This document shows, in pieces, positions 52,501 to 61,284 of a stretch of 64,000 bases of DNA. The stretch covers positions 41,293 to 105,292 of the forward strand of contig CAJQIB010000012.1 in NCBI GenBank assembly GCA_905478325.1, given 5' to 3'. Every line of letters begins with the position of its first letter. The stretch's first letter is position 1. Source of the stretch: an uncultured Flavobacteriales bacterium. Lineage in GTDB: Bacteria; Bacteroidota; Bacteroidia; Flavobacteriales_D; Sanyastnellaceae. The translations under genes and the position numbers were made by a program. Below the pieces are notes generated by a model, which had not been told where the DNA came from, did no database searches, and saw only the letters and a program-made list of their open reading frames with translations.

Positions 52501-54394
52501 TTAAGTAATCACATGCTCCTTCATCCGTAGTATTCGGATTGAAGTTACATGCGCTTACGTCTGAACAACCTACCACTTCAAAACTGTCGCAAATACCGTC
52601 GCCGTCAGCGTCTTCTAGACAAACACCTTCACAATCGTAGCCTGCATCAGCAAAGACACATGCTTCAAGATCGGTGATCCCGACTGCATAGTTACATGCA
52701 GCGCTGTTCAAACATCCTGAGACTTCAAATTCGTCACAGACAAAATCACCGTCTGCATCATTTAGACATACCTCGTCACAATCGTATCCCGCATTCGGGT
52801 ATTCGCACGAATCATCATCGGTGTCCGCTCCTTCGGAATAGTTACACGCAATCGCATCTGTACAACCTAAATAGAAACAACCATTATCGTCATACAGCGC
52901 TCCGCTGTTGAAGTTGTCAGCGAGTGGATCCATGCAACCACAAGCTGGCGCTACCACAGACATGTATACGTTCTCATTATTTGCAGCAGATCCTTCTTTG
53001 AAAATTTGAATTAGCATCGCTCCTTCCAAGAAGCCATCTGTTGTGAACTGCCCCACCAAGACACGATTGTCATCACCGGCTATACCATTAGTAGAACCGG
53101 GCGACAAGAACCATCCACCTCCAACATCAGAAGACATGGAAAGGGAATTCCCTGCTTCGAAATTCGCAATCCAAGGTTCGTTTGGATCCTGAACAACTAA
53201 AATATCACTTTCACCCGCAGCAACATCAGGCGCCTGTGTAGTACCAATAGTCACATAGGAATCATACGCCCCATCAGCAAACTCTGGAATCCCTGCATAA
53301 ATAGAATTCCAAAAATTTGGTGTTACCCCTCCACCAGGACCGAGATATTGATAAAATCCAGTTGAAGAACCGAACTCCATAATTCCATCTGAAGAGTTTC
53401 CGACAACTGCTGATACGATATCCGTAGCATTCAATGTGTTCACATATAGACGGTACGTCTGCATACCAGCAATACCACCATCAGCAAACAACTCTACTTC
53501 TAAACTGTAATCGTCGTTCGAAGACGTCACGCTATCGCAACAATAGTTGCATGTGCCGTCCTCTTCATTCGCAATCTCATCAAAGTTGCAGGCGGATTCA
53601 TCCGTACAACCCATGAAAACACAGGATCCATCATTGTAAGTGGCTCCTGACTGGTAGTTCGCTGCGGTCTCATCATTGCAACCACACATCTCAGAAGAGA
53701 AGTCAAACTCATAGGTGAACTCTTCGCTCTGATCACCTCCGGGATAAACTCGGATGTTGAATGAACCGTCTATTGTACCGTCCGTTGTGACTTGGGCAAT
53801 CATGACCTTAAAGTCATCGCCAGCATAACCGTTTGCAGCGCCAGCAGGAACGTACCAACCGTCTCCGGCGACACCACCCGTAATGTCAAGGTTTCCTCCA
53901 GCTAGGAAAGAAGGACCCCACACGTCTTCGCCTGTTAAGAAAATGTCGTCTTCACCGAAACCGGCTTCAGAATCCAATCCAATTGAAACATACGAATCAT
54001 ACTCGAGAGCAGGGAAAAACGCGAATACACCGGCATTGATGTTATTCACTGTTAACCCTCCATACTCGTGCTTGAAGAACGATGTAGATGTAGACAAGTG
54101 TACTTCGCCATACTCGGGTTGACCGTAGTCCTCTGACATTACAGACTTCACAAAGTCCATTTCAGTAGGTGTGGTCAAGCAAATGCGATAGGTGGTTGAA
54201 CCAGCTAAAGCGGCCAAGGCTGGTGAATCTTCCGATCCATCAAAATTGGCAAAAGTTTCAATCGATATCGAGAAGCCGTCAGGGGCTCCTTCACCTTGAC
54301 TCGTGTCAAAGCAATCGGTTTGAGAGACTAGAGAGCCCGCAATACTTGTGAATCCAACAAGTAATCCGAACAGGAAGTAGAATTTCGTCTGCAT
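46562..54394 (-). CDS. Giant secreted surface protein (2610 aa): five domain A copies, HYR repeats, Cys/Asp modules, dockerin-like end
   Basis: The ATG at 54394 gives a signal peptide (MQTKFYFLFGLLVGFTSIAGSLVSQ); the frame is open upstream to 54493. Approximate order: domain A 40-230; Cys modules; domain A 290-475; Cys modules with DxDGDxVCDEFEV linkers; domain A 658-855; four HYR-like domains 855-1315 (DNEAPVFTSVPADV, TRTFTATDAWGN), the second interrupted by a ~145-residue insertion; domain A 1342-1540; modules; domain A 1702-1890; seven further HYR-like domains 1930-2505; modules; and a final GDINEDGVVNVGDLLEFFQYYG half-dockerin motif. No type A T9SS sorting domain is visible. A role in adhesion or extracellular matrix is inference. 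It ends in its own terminator. Confidence 0.92.
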   Translation of the reverse strand: MQTKFYFLFGLLVGFTSIAGSLVSQTDCFDTSQGEGAPDGFSISIETFANFDGSEDSPALAALAGSTTYRICLTTPTEMDFVKSVMSEDYGQPEYGEVHLSTSTSFFKHEYGGLTVNNINAGVFAFFPALEYDSYVSIGLDSEAGFGEDDIFLTGEDVWGPSFLAGGNLDITGGVAGDGWYVPAGAANGYAGDDFKVMIAQVTTDGTIDGSFNIRVYPGGDQSEEFTYEFDFSSEMCGCNDETAANYQSGATYNDGSCVFMGCTDESACNFDEIANEEDGTCNYCCDSVTSSNDDYSLEVELFADGGIAGMQTYRLYVNTLNATDIVSAVVGNSSDGIMEFGSSTGFYQYLGPGGGVTPNFWNSIYAGIPEFADGAYDSYVTIGTTQAPDVAAGESDILVVQDPNEPWIANFEAGNSLSMSSDVGGGWFLSPGSTNGIAGDDNRVLVGQFTTDGFLEGAMLIQIFKEGSAANNENVYMSVVAPACGCMDPLADNFNSGALYDDNGCFYLGCTDAIACNYSEGADTDDDSCEYPNAGYDCDEVCLNDADGDFVCDEFEVSGCLNSAACNYAVGITDLEACVFADAGYDCEGVCLEDADGDGICDSFEVVGCSDVSACNFNPNTTDEGACDYLSCVGCMDAEACNYDAAHTEDDGSCDYCCINGQVVNGYQVTIDEMGMTEEGMRYRMYVDMPSTNDVLSAVAGDALNETRIESTQSFYKSMLNMEVTANSLNPAFYTVFPELTYDSWVTIGISEAANLDSGEASVGLATSSDWQSAFLAGNDIVLNGAYGDSWFVTWNEIGGVATNGIAGDDSRVLVGQFTTHGILSGQLYVQVFPEGAQANPLQMTLPFGYASEDNEAPVFTSVPADVTQNCSDTWPTDMATATDAGCFPDVIVTVEDSIEDAACGYTLTRTFTATDAWGNQSTASQIVSLEDNEAPVAVAQEDIVAECSEDLTPGSGVAAFPTGSYDNCASEDELVYSYSDSPVEGGLDMTGVVMDLHVEMGKNIGGPFGQSLILEATGVTVGEGFELTYDDLTSNPSSHRGAITVDVDGSMINLVVEGTSGNPYQYDYAVVSITNITGESVSSLSFTTNGIAADSEASTVVTPNSMVISFDGTSVYAEGDAATLSIENPETCLEVAGVTRTWTVTDGCGNSDTAVQNITIVDTEGPVFTSVPANLELGCNDDIPMSLATAEDCSDVVIVMTETSDEGACAGDMTYYRMFTATDNCGNTTSHTQVIMVVDNTAPVFTSFPADVTYTYGDDMVVVEPTASDECNEVSYTYSDAADSGNIEITVITRTWTASDACGNSVSQDQMITVNEVMGCTDALACNYSDGASYDDGNCDYCSCGAGGEAGFGLELELVASHDGSVNPALAGLNTYRVYVTTPGTDDFVSSVSGDVEVPAYLTTTTSFYQDTFGGISAATINPLFFPVVPSLAYDSWLTIGIESIPDGNNNESDVTFVQAESDNWQAEFNAGNDLVIDSFFGGSWFSLITSSNGQAGEDQRVLVAQLTTDGELSGQLYVQVFPNGDQSQDTYLTLSFGGNECGCMDATACNYSADATYDDGGCSYPATGYDCDDVCNSDTDGDGVCDELEIYGCTIETNCFYDPAATEYDADSCSSSPFCIGCNDEAACNFNPNVNPEPNFNDGSCEYPEDGFDCDGVCFDWNGDLICDILQGCGDPGACNYEEVEYPSLDFCDFCGCDNVYSSNDDFGIEIEMLESGVEDAMTYKLYLTTPNSTDVLNAILGNESNPIILGSSSQFFQDPSGSVLPTSELMFGFFPQLAYDSYITIGDDTPNENIDFPPTASGGLPSWTEDFEAGNDIVIDDAVGSGWYLTEGLSNFGVAGDDNRILIAQLTTPGTLHGELFLQVFPEGLSAGSTLYLSMSFGSESCGCTDSAACNYDENNYTDDGSCYYAPEGADCNDVCLYDTTEPSILFVEDYYTSCENVDTDIRQPLATDNCDSDLDYSYVDSYITGSCAGNYTIVREWTVSDNVGYMDSAVQIINVVDNTAPTFTAPAEASLSCLEDANDLSLTGTVIDAADACGSGVEITYSDAFGQYNCFEGDVIIRTWTVADECGNESSQEQIINLVDDNAPFFTDIPLDLDLECGDELPSVYATAEDACSSVTVTISDEYGDANCTGMEVLYRTFIAEDACGNFGYAVQTITRVDNEAPVATVEDFDIGCGEYDATAEYGSYEFSDNCMSDVTVSWVELSSSNGDDEIGCFDVEREYTFTDGCGNASTVIQLVTVFDVEAPVMDELSGTLAESYFNENGLEIHAEVTLMCGEELPAAPGATDACSSVEVTFEDTFGGYGCTGEMHFFRTYTATDACGNDVSATMSVSYGDDIAPTFTAPADVTLECDTDLSDLSLAGDVLDAADVCSADIIITYSDEVSTTDGSCIANNRIERTWTVTDGCGNAATGSQTITLIDTTAPVVTYEANVILDAEASEELDDFEGVEVYEACGSYTYTTTDVYVGSSISGYELDRIMVFTDDCGNSTTIEQNITAIFTSGCTYPDAVNYNLEALVDDGTCLYEGCIDMAAANYNPIASVDDGSCVVVGCMDPAGYDYDENANYPGGCDYPDACPGDINEDGVVNVGDLLEFFQYYGVTCDE

Positions 54395-54557
54395 TATTCC
54401 TAGGTTAAGCTTTCGAAAATTACAAAATATCGTGCTTAGATGCAAGCACATCGACGCTAAAATTATTTCGAGCGACAAAAAAGAGCATTTCAACGAATCG
54501 ATAATTAACCAATTAACGCATCGGAATGGTCGTAAATTCGCAGCATAAATAACGGTT

Positions 54558-55895
54558 ATGTTTGAAAATCTGCAGGAGCGCTTTGAACGCGCTTTTCAAG
54601 TCCTAAAAGGAAACGGTCAAATTACTGAAGTCAACGTTGGCGAAACTCTCAAAGAGGTTCGAAAGGCCCTGTTAGACGCAGATGTTGACTACAAGACAGC
54701 TAAAGAATTTACACAACGAGTAAAAGAAAAAGCGCTTGGTCAAGACGTTCTTACCTCTTTAAAGCCCAGTCAACTTTTAATCAAAATCACCCATCAAGAA
54801 TTGACCGATTTGATGGGGTCTGCAGTTGCTCCTTTTCAACCCAAAGGAAACCCCTTTGTTGTCTTGATGGCAGGGCTACAAGGAGCTGGAAAAACAACGC
54901 ATTCTGGCAAAATAGGCTCATTGCTCAAGGAAAAGCATGGCAAAAAAACACTTTTAGTCGCTTGTGACGTGCATCGGCCTGCTGCCATCAATCAACTTCA
55001 AGTATTGGGAGAGGCAATGGACATAGAAGTCTATGCTGAAACAGAATCAAAAGATGCTCCAGGCATTGCAAAACGTGCGTTGGACCACGCCAAGGCAAAA
55101 GGATTCGGTGCTGTCATCATTGATACAGCCGGTCGATTGGCCATTGACGAGGTGATGATGAAGGAGATTGAGGCCGTTCGCGATGCCGTTCAGCCTCATG
55201 AGATTCTGTTCACCGTTGATGCCATGACGGGACAAGATGCCGTCAAGACAGCCAAAGCGTTCAATGACGTTCTTGATTTCACCGGGGTTATCCTCACCAA
55301 GTTAGATGGTGACACACGGGGTGGAGCAGCTTTAGCGATCCACTCAGTCGTCGGAAAGCCCATTAAATTTGTAGGTGTTGGTGAGAAAATGGACGCCCTA
55401 GATGTGTTCCATCCCAACAGAATGGCCGAGCGCATTTTGGGCATGGGAGATGTCGTCTCTCTTGTCGAAAAAGCACAGCAGGTTATCTCTGAAAAGGAAG
55501 CCGCTGATCTGGAAGCCAAGATTCGAAAGAACAAGTTTGACTTGGAGGATTTCCTAAGTCAAATCCAGCAGCTCAAAAAAATGGGCAATCTCAAAGATCT
55601 CATGGGCATGATTCCTGGAATGGGAAAAGCCTTGCGCGGAGTTGACCTTGACGATTCTTCGTTTAAGAAAGTCGAGTGCATTATACAATCCATGACACCC
55701 ACAGAGCGAGCGAAACCGGAACTCATTGATGCCCGAAGAAAACAGCGTATCGCGAACGGATCAGGCAACGACATTGCTGAAGTCAACCGTTTATTGAAGC
55801 AGTTTCAGGACATGAAAAAAATGATGCATCAAATGACGAAAGGCAAAGGAGGCAAGCGCAGCCGAATGGCCGGTCTTTCTTCACTTGGAAAGTAG
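54558..55895 (+). CDS. ffh: Signal recognition particle protein Ffh
   Basis: The 445-aa protein has the SRP54 N domain (MFENLQERFERAFQVLKGNGQITEVNVGETLKEVRKALLDADVDYKTAKEF), the G domain (GLQGAGKTTHSGKIG at ~108, LLVACDVHRPAAINQL, VIIDTAGRLAIDEVM, TKLDGDTRGGAAL) and the Met-rich M domain (~300-445, MMHQMTKGKGG). It binds signal sequences and SRP RNA to target proteins to FtsY/SecYEG. It is divergent from the giant surface-protein gene; folD follows 14 bp downstream. Confidence 0.97.
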   Translation: MFENLQERFERAFQVLKGNGQITEVNVGETLKEVRKALLDADVDYKTAKEFTQRVKEKALGQDVLTSLKPSQLLIKITHQELTDLMGSAVAPFQPKGNPFVVLMAGLQGAGKTTHSGKIGSLLKEKHGKKTLLVACDVHRPAAINQLQVLGEAMDIEVYAETESKDAPGIAKRALDHAKAKGFGAVIIDTAGRLAIDEVMMKEIEAVRDAVQPHEILFTVDAMTGQDAVKTAKAFNDVLDFTGVILTKLDGDTRGGAALAIHSVVGKPIKFVGVGEKMDALDVFHPNRMAERILGMGDVVSLVEKAQQVISEKEAADLEAKIRKNKFDLEDFLSQIQQLKKMGNLKDLMGMIPGMGKALRGVDLDDSSFKKVECIIQSMTPTERAKPELIDARRKQRIANGSGNDIAEVNRLLKQFQDMKKMMHQMTKGKGGKRSRMAGLSSLGK

Positions 55896-55909
55896 AAAAA
55901 TTGCAACTC

Positions 55910-56776
55910 ATGACTTTACTTGACGGAAAAGCGACTTCAATCGCCATTCAGGAAGAACTGAAAATCGCTGTTGCACAGCGGATGAACAACGGTGGAAGCC
56001 GGCCACATCTCGCGGCAATTATTGTTGGGGACAATCCCGCTAGCAGAGCCTATGTAGGACACAAAATCAAAGCATGTGAACGCGTTGGGTTTGACAGCTC
56101 TCTTATTGAGTTGCCGGATAACATCCGAGAAGACGAACTCATTCACGAAGTTCAAATGCTCAACAACGACCAAAGTGTAGACGGATTCATTGTCCAACTT
56201 CCGTTGCCCAAGCACATTGATGACCAAGTCGTTTTACAAGCTATTCATCCCGACAAAGATGTCGATGGATTCCACCCGATCCATGCTGGACGACTGAGTT
56301 TAGGCCTCCCCTCTTTTCTCCCTGCAACCCCTGCAGGAATTATGGAATTGTTGGAACGGTACGGCATCGAAACCAGCGGAAAGCATGCCGTGATCATAGG
56401 TCGAAGCTCGATCGTTGGGACGCCGATGGCGTTGTTGCTGAGCCGCAATGCGCAACCTGGGAATTGTACCGTAACTATTTGCCATAGCAGAACTCAAGAT
56501 TTACCGAGCATCACGCGTCAAGCAGACATTCTCATCGCAGCCATCGGCAAGCCTCACTTTGTGACTGCTGATATGATCAAACCCGGAGCGGTCATCATTG
56601 ATGTTGGCATCAACCGCATCCCAGATGCGACCAAGAAATCAGGTTCACGGCTCACGGGTGATGTGGACTACGAAGCAGCCGTTCAGGTCGCGTCAGCCAT
56701 TACACCCGTTCCTGGTGGTGTTGGCCCGATGACCATCGCCATGCTTTTGAAGAACACCCTTGAAGCCTCTGCATGA
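55910..56776 (+). CDS. folD: Bifunctional methylenetetrahydrofolate dehydrogenase/cyclohydrolase
   Basis: The 288-aa protein has FolD signatures: LAAIIVGDNPASRAYVGHKIKACERVG (active-site Lys in YVGHKIK), DGFIVQLPLPKHID, IHPDKDVDGFHPIHAGRL, VIIGRSSIVGTPMALLL (NADP site) and TPVPGGVGPMTIAMLL. It interconverts 5,10-methylene-THF and 10-formyl-THF, which feeds Fmt and purine synthesis. The ATG at 55910 fits the family; one upstream start is also possible. Its stop overlaps the ribD start as ATGA. Confidence 0.96.
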   Translation: MTLLDGKATSIAIQEELKIAVAQRMNNGGSRPHLAAIIVGDNPASRAYVGHKIKACERVGFDSSLIELPDNIREDELIHEVQMLNNDQSVDGFIVQLPLPKHIDDQVVLQAIHPDKDVDGFHPIHAGRLSLGLPSFLPATPAGIMELLERYGIETSGKHAVIIGRSSIVGTPMALLLSRNAQPGNCTVTICHSRTQDLPSITRQADILIAAIGKPHFVTADMIKPGAVIIDVGINRIPDATKKSGSRLTGDVDYEAAVQVASAITPVPGGVGPMTIAMLLKNTLEASA

Positions 56777-57903
56777 GCGCAACGTGGACCAAAAACGATA
56801 CGCGATGCATGGAGCGCGCATTGGAGCTCGCACAACGCGGATTGTTTGAAGTCGCTCCCAATCCGCTCGTTGGCGCTGTGATCGTGGATGCTGACGGGCA
56901 TATTGTAGGCTCAGGTTGGCATGAAAACTTTGGAGGTCCTCATGCCGAAGTCAATGCTTTCAATCGCGTAAATGCCGAAGATAAAAAGCGTCTGCATGAC
57001 TGCACATGGTATGTTACACTAGAACCATGCAATCATACCGGACAAACGCCCCCCTGTACTGACTTGATTGCGCGGCATAAGCCTCGACGCGTTGTGGTGG
57101 CTACAGTTGACCCCAATCCATTGGTTTCAGGCAAGGGCATCATGCGCTTGCGTTCATTGGGAATCCAAGTGGACGTTGGCTGCAAAGAAGCCGAAGCGCT
57201 CTGGCAGAACAGGCGCTTCATCTGGGCCATGAAACACCAAAAACCATGGGTCGTATTGAAATGGGCCAGCACAGCTGATGGCTTTTTGGATCCAAGGCTC
57301 TCCCATCAACGCACGGCAAAAAGCGGTGGCGTAGCCATTACAGGTGAACAGGCACGTGCGACAACCCACCGTTGGCGTGCTGAGGAAATGGGGATTTTGA
57401 TTGGAGTCCAAACGGCTCTTGTCGATGAGCCCGCATTGAATGTTCGTGAATCAAAAGGGAGAAACCCCCAGCGGTTTGTACTCGACCCACACCATCGATT
57501 GCCTGACTCACACTCCCTGTTTCAAGAAACAGCCTCCCAAACAAAAGCAATCCGAATCGTCTCCACGGACGCTGCAGGATCCGAAAACGACCAACACTGT
57601 CGTTGGAACCAGCAAGAAGGCATCTCCGGTTTATTGCATCGCTTACACACCGATTATACGATCAACAGTCTTTTGGTTGAAGGCGGCGCTCATACGCTCA
57701 ACTCGTTCATTGCCGCAGGGCAATGGAATGAACTCAAGCGTTGGACCAGTCCCCAAGTATCTGAACAAGGGCTCTTGGCTCCGACGAAGCCCCACAATGC
57801 TGTGCTTCCGCCCTTCGGTGAGCACGACGGCATGGCCGGAGAAGATCAATGGGACCATTGGATTCACACAGATTCAATTGAATCTTTAAAGGAGTCTCGA
57901 TAG
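56773..57903 (+). CDS. ribD: Bifunctional riboflavin biosynthesis deaminase/reductase RibD
   Basis: The 376-aa product has an N-terminal cytidine-deaminase-like zinc domain (GGPHAEVNAF and TLEPCNHTGQTPPC, the HAE/PCxHxxxxPPC zinc motif) and a C-terminal reductase domain (from ~165; VLKWASTADGF, GIQTALVDEPALNVR-like segment, NSLLVEGGAHTLNSFI). It carries out the second and third steps of riboflavin synthesis after GTP cyclohydrolase II. It overlaps folD by 4 bp, so translation is probably coupled. Confidence 0.95.
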   Translation: MSATWTKNDTRCMERALELAQRGLFEVAPNPLVGAVIVDADGHIVGSGWHENFGGPHAEVNAFNRVNAEDKKRLHDCTWYVTLEPCNHTGQTPPCTDLIARHKPRRVVVATVDPNPLVSGKGIMRLRSLGIQVDVGCKEAEALWQNRRFIWAMKHQKPWVVLKWASTADGFLDPRLSHQRTAKSGGVAITGEQARATTHRWRAEEMGILIGVQTALVDEPALNVRESKGRNPQRFVLDPHHRLPDSHSLFQETASQTKAIRIVSTDAAGSENDQHCRWNQQEGISGLLHRLHTDYTINSLLVEGGAHTLNSFIAAGQWNELKRWTSPQVSEQGLLAPTKPHNAVLPPFGEHDGMAGEDQWDHWIHTDSIESLKESR

Positions 57904-57934
57904 ACTGCTCAAACACTATCTGACCGCACTACGC

Positions 57935-58828
57935 ATGATCTATTTACTTCTTTGCATCGCATGTTCAGCTGGTATTTTTTTACTCTTTCGAGCCTTTAGA
58001 GGCTGGGGAGCGCACACATTGCAAGCGATCGTGATCAATTACGGCGTTGCCGCTCTTTTAGGCTGGACCTTATCCGGGGGATTCTCTACTCTAAAAATGG
58101 CATGGGGCACTCCGTGGGTCAACACAGCCATGGCCGTCGGCATCCTATTCATCTACTTGTTTCATCTGATCGCTCGCAGCACGCAAGAGCTGGGAGTGAC
58201 TGTGACCTCCATTGCTGCTAAGCTGAGCATGGTGATTCCCGTTGCGGTATTCTTGGTTTTTGACCCAACCGATGAACCGGCACTGACCAAACTTCTAGCC
58301 GTTGGCTTGGCCGTTCCTGCCGTCGTGCTCTCCTCGTGGAAAAATGAAAAGCAGGCATCCAATCGCTCTTGGGCCATACCCTTGATTATTTTTCTTGGCG
58401 GCGGATTGATTGACCTGATGTTTGGGTGGTACTCTGGTCCAGAGCATATGACCCGTATTGAGTTCCGCTATCTCTTCGCGACAATCCCTTTTAGCGTTGC
58501 ATTCATCATTGGTTTAGGCTTGCTCCTCAAAGCCAAAATTCGTCCTGTGCCGTCTAACATTGATTACAACAGAACCATCACCTGGATCGGAGGGATCATT
58601 CTGGGAGTCATCAATTTTGGATCGCTCTATCTCCTATTGGAAGCTTTTGACAAACTTCCATTGGACCGCAGTGCCATTATGCCCATTACGAATTTAGGCA
58701 TCGTTTTAGTCAGCTCATTGATGGCCATCTATGCCTTCAAAGAAAAGCTGAGCACCACCAACTGGATGGGACTGCTTCTTGGAGCCTTGAGCATCGGCCT
58801 TCTCCTCGCGCCTACCTGGATTAATTAA
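57935..58828 (+). CDS. EamA/DMT-superfamily membrane transporter
   Basis: The 297 residues have about ten hydrophobic helices in two halves. The second half ends SAIMPITNLGIVLVSSLMAIYAFKEKLSTTNWMGLLLGALSIGLLLAPTW, the classic EamA ending. Substrates in this family are metabolites or drugs and cannot be predicted. It follows ribD by 31 bp and may be cotranscribed, in which case a flavin-related substrate is possible but unproven. Its stop overlaps the convergent M1 peptidase by 4 bp. Confidence 0.85.
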   Translation: MIYLLLCIACSAGIFLLFRAFRGWGAHTLQAIVINYGVAALLGWTLSGGFSTLKMAWGTPWVNTAMAVGILFIYLFHLIARSTQELGVTVTSIAAKLSMVIPVAVFLVFDPTDEPALTKLLAVGLAVPAVVLSSWKNEKQASNRSWAIPLIIFLGGGLIDLMFGWYSGPEHMTRIEFRYLFATIPFSVAFIIGLGLLLKAKIRPVPSNIDYNRTITWIGGIILGVINFGSLYLLLEAFDKLPLDRSAIMPITNLGIVLVSSLMAIYAFKEKLSTTNWMGLLLGALSIGLLLAPTWIN

Positions 58829-61206
58829 TCCTCTACGTTCTCCAATTCAGAAGACCGCTGTGATCGCTGCATTGGGTTTTCATCACGAGTCGCCCCCCAT
58901 CGGAGTTCGCTCTCAGATTTGAAGATCTCAAAACGAGACGGCTCGGGACGGGCAGGCCAGTAATTGTCTGACATGTCGACATCCGCAGTTTCCAACATGG
59001 GATCCAACGCAATGCGCACAGCAGGTGTTGGCGTCACAAACACCTTGGTCACGGTCGGCTCACTCATTTTCCAAATTTCAGCTGGAATCCGATGCAACAG
59101 CTTCTCTCCATTGTCCAATTCGAATTCCACAATCAATGGCATCACCAAACCGCCTTTATTCCTAAAGGTGATCTCGTAGTAATTCTTACCACTCTGAAGA
59201 AGCGCAATCTCCTCTGTATTCATTTTTCCCAAACGCTCCTGAGATTCCACCTTATCCAATTCCAATACCATAAACGGATCCGTTGTTGTGTAGAAATCAT
59301 GCAACGAAGGATCTGCCTCTAAATACGTTTCTGTGATGTAAGAAGCATCGCGGATCAAAGAGACATCTGCCGGTTCATTTTCTGAAGCAGCTCGGTCGAA
59401 AGCAGATTCGACATCAGGGTCCTGGGTATCGATTTGCAACCAACGTACTTGGTCCAATGCCATGTCTACATGATCCGTTGTGTAGAACCATCCGCGCCAG
59501 AACCAATCCAAATCCACACTTGATGCATCCTCCATGGTACGGAAGAAATCCGCAGGAGAAGGATGTCTAAAAGCCCAACGACGCGAATACTCTTTGAATG
59601 CATAGTCAAACAGCTCCCGGCCCATGACCGTTTCACGCAGAATATTCAAAGCCGTTGCCGGCTTGCCATACGCATTGTTTCCAAACTGATAAATCGACTC
59701 CGAATTGGTCATAATCGGACTGATCCTTGACTTATCTCCTCCCATATAGCTCCGAATATCCCGAGCACTACCCCGACGGGTCGGGTAGTTCCGATCGAAC
59801 TCTTTTTCGGTGAGATATTGAACAAACGTATTCAGACCTTCATCCATCCAAGTCCACTGCCGCTCATCAGAATTGATGATCATGGGAAAGAAATTGTGCC
59901 CAACTTCATGAATGATTACACTGATCATACCAATCTTGGTTCGCTCTGTATAGGTGCCATCAGCCTCAGGACGTCCACCATTGAAACAAATCATAGGGTA
60001 TTCCATACCAATCCACTTGGTGTGCACACTGATGGCCACTGGATACGGGTAATCGATTGTGAACTTCGAATACGTCTTGAGCGTTTGGGCTACGGCCTTT
60101 GTCGAGTATTGCTCCCACAGAGGGTTTCCTTCCTTGGGGTAAAAACTCATCGCCAATGGTGACGTTCGACCTACTCGCACAGCCATAGCATCCCAAATAA
60201 ATTTTCTACTCGAAGCCCATCCAAAATCGCGGACGTTCTCGGCGTCAAAGACCCATGTTTTCGTTCCGGTTTCCTTGTTCAATTCGGCTTCGCGTGCTTC
60301 CTCTTCTGTGACAATAATGACGGGCTGATCGTAGGCTGTTCTCGCTGCTTGCAATCGCTTTCGTTCAGTCGACGTCAATACCTCCTTCTCGTTTTTCAGC
60401 ACGCCCGTAGACGCTACGACATGATCTGAGGGAACGTTAATTTCAACGTGATAATCGCCAAAATTCACCGTGAACTCTCCGTTTCCAAGAAACTGTTTGT
60501 TCTGCCAGCCTTCATTGTCGGCATACACCACCATGCGAGGATAAAATTGCGCAATCGTGTAGATGTAGTTGTCCTCTTCTTCGAAGTATTCATATCCGCT
60601 TCTTCCACCAATGGCCATGCGGTCATTGATATTGAACCACCATGCCACATCAAAAACAAAGGATCCACCTGGCTTGATTGGATTGACCAAGTCAATCCGC
60701 ATCATGGTGTTGTTGATCGTATACGTCAGTGGTCTTCCCGATTCATCTGCCACATATTCAATATTGAACCCTCCGTCAAACGATGGCTCTAAACCTTGAA
60801 TGGCCTTGAAGGAGTTGCGATCGCGCATACTCGACTGCTTGACCTTGTGACTATCACTGTCTTTTGCCCGCACATTTTGATCCAGTTGCATCCACAAGTA
60901 ACGCAACTCATCCGGACTGTTGTTGACGTACACGATGCGTTCTTCGCCATCGATGCGCTGGTTGGCATCATCCAATGTAACATCAATGTTGTAGTCCACT
61001 TGTTGCTGCCAATACGCATGTCCAGGCGCTCCAGAGGCCGTTCTATACACGTTGGGAGTCGGCAACTCTTGTCCCAATTGCCTGAACTTATTGGTGTTGA
61101 CATGAGGAACTTGAGCCTCTTCTTGAGACTGGCCGGCTGGAGAAAAAGCGCCAATGAAGAAAATCACAGCAACAGCGGAAAAAAAGCAGGAAACAGGAGT
61201 TTTCAT
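58825..61206 (-). CDS. M1 family zinc metallopeptidase, secreted/periplasmic
   Basis: The 793-aa product has a signal peptide (~1-27, ends AGQSQ), an N-terminal beta-saddle domain and the gluzincin site: SVIIHEVGHNFFPMIIN (HExxH, near residue 432) and WTWMDEGLNTFVQYLTEKEF (third ligand Glu, 18 residues on from the HExxH end). The aminopeptidase exopeptidase motif appears as the variant GMEYPMICFNG rather than GAMEN, the pattern of the Bacteroidota M1 subfamily. It should cleave N-terminal residues in the periplasm. It is divergent from the SGNH hydrolase. Confidence 0.93.
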   Translation of the reverse strand: MKTPVSCFFSAVAVIFFIGAFSPAGQSQEEAQVPHVNTNKFRQLGQELPTPNVYRTASGAPGHAYWQQQVDYNIDVTLDDANQRIDGEERIVYVNNSPDELRYLWMQLDQNVRAKDSDSHKVKQSSMRDRNSFKAIQGLEPSFDGGFNIEYVADESGRPLTYTINNTMMRIDLVNPIKPGGSFVFDVAWWFNINDRMAIGGRSGYEYFEEEDNYIYTIAQFYPRMVVYADNEGWQNKQFLGNGEFTVNFGDYHVEINVPSDHVVASTGVLKNEKEVLTSTERKRLQAARTAYDQPVIIVTEEEAREAELNKETGTKTWVFDAENVRDFGWASSRKFIWDAMAVRVGRTSPLAMSFYPKEGNPLWEQYSTKAVAQTLKTYSKFTIDYPYPVAISVHTKWIGMEYPMICFNGGRPEADGTYTERTKIGMISVIIHEVGHNFFPMIINSDERQWTWMDEGLNTFVQYLTEKEFDRNYPTRRGSARDIRSYMGGDKSRISPIMTNSESIYQFGNNAYGKPATALNILRETVMGRELFDYAFKEYSRRWAFRHPSPADFFRTMEDASSVDLDWFWRGWFYTTDHVDMALDQVRWLQIDTQDPDVESAFDRAASENEPADVSLIRDASYITETYLEADPSLHDFYTTTDPFMVLELDKVESQERLGKMNTEEIALLQSGKNYYEITFRNKGGLVMPLIVEFELDNGEKLLHRIPAEIWKMSEPTVTKVFVTPTPAVRIALDPMLETADVDMSDNYWPARPEPSRFEIFKSESELRWGATRDENPMQRSQRSSELENVED

Positions 61207-61284
61207 GGGTTCATTCGAATGGGTTCCAATTTACAGAGAAAGCAATGCTTCTTCCTACCTTTCAGACACCTAAGTCTAGAATCC

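Noticed and set aside
46562..54394. Calling the giant protein a cellulosomal scaffoldin component on the basis of its end motif
   Set aside because: There is only one half-dockerin helix-loop and no cohesin, CBM or glycoside hydrolase domains, so the motif is reported as odd but not given that function.
60796..61284. Upstream extension of the SGNH hydrolase frame
   Set aside because: The region is antisense to the M1 peptidase gene; the lipoprotein signal begins at 61285.
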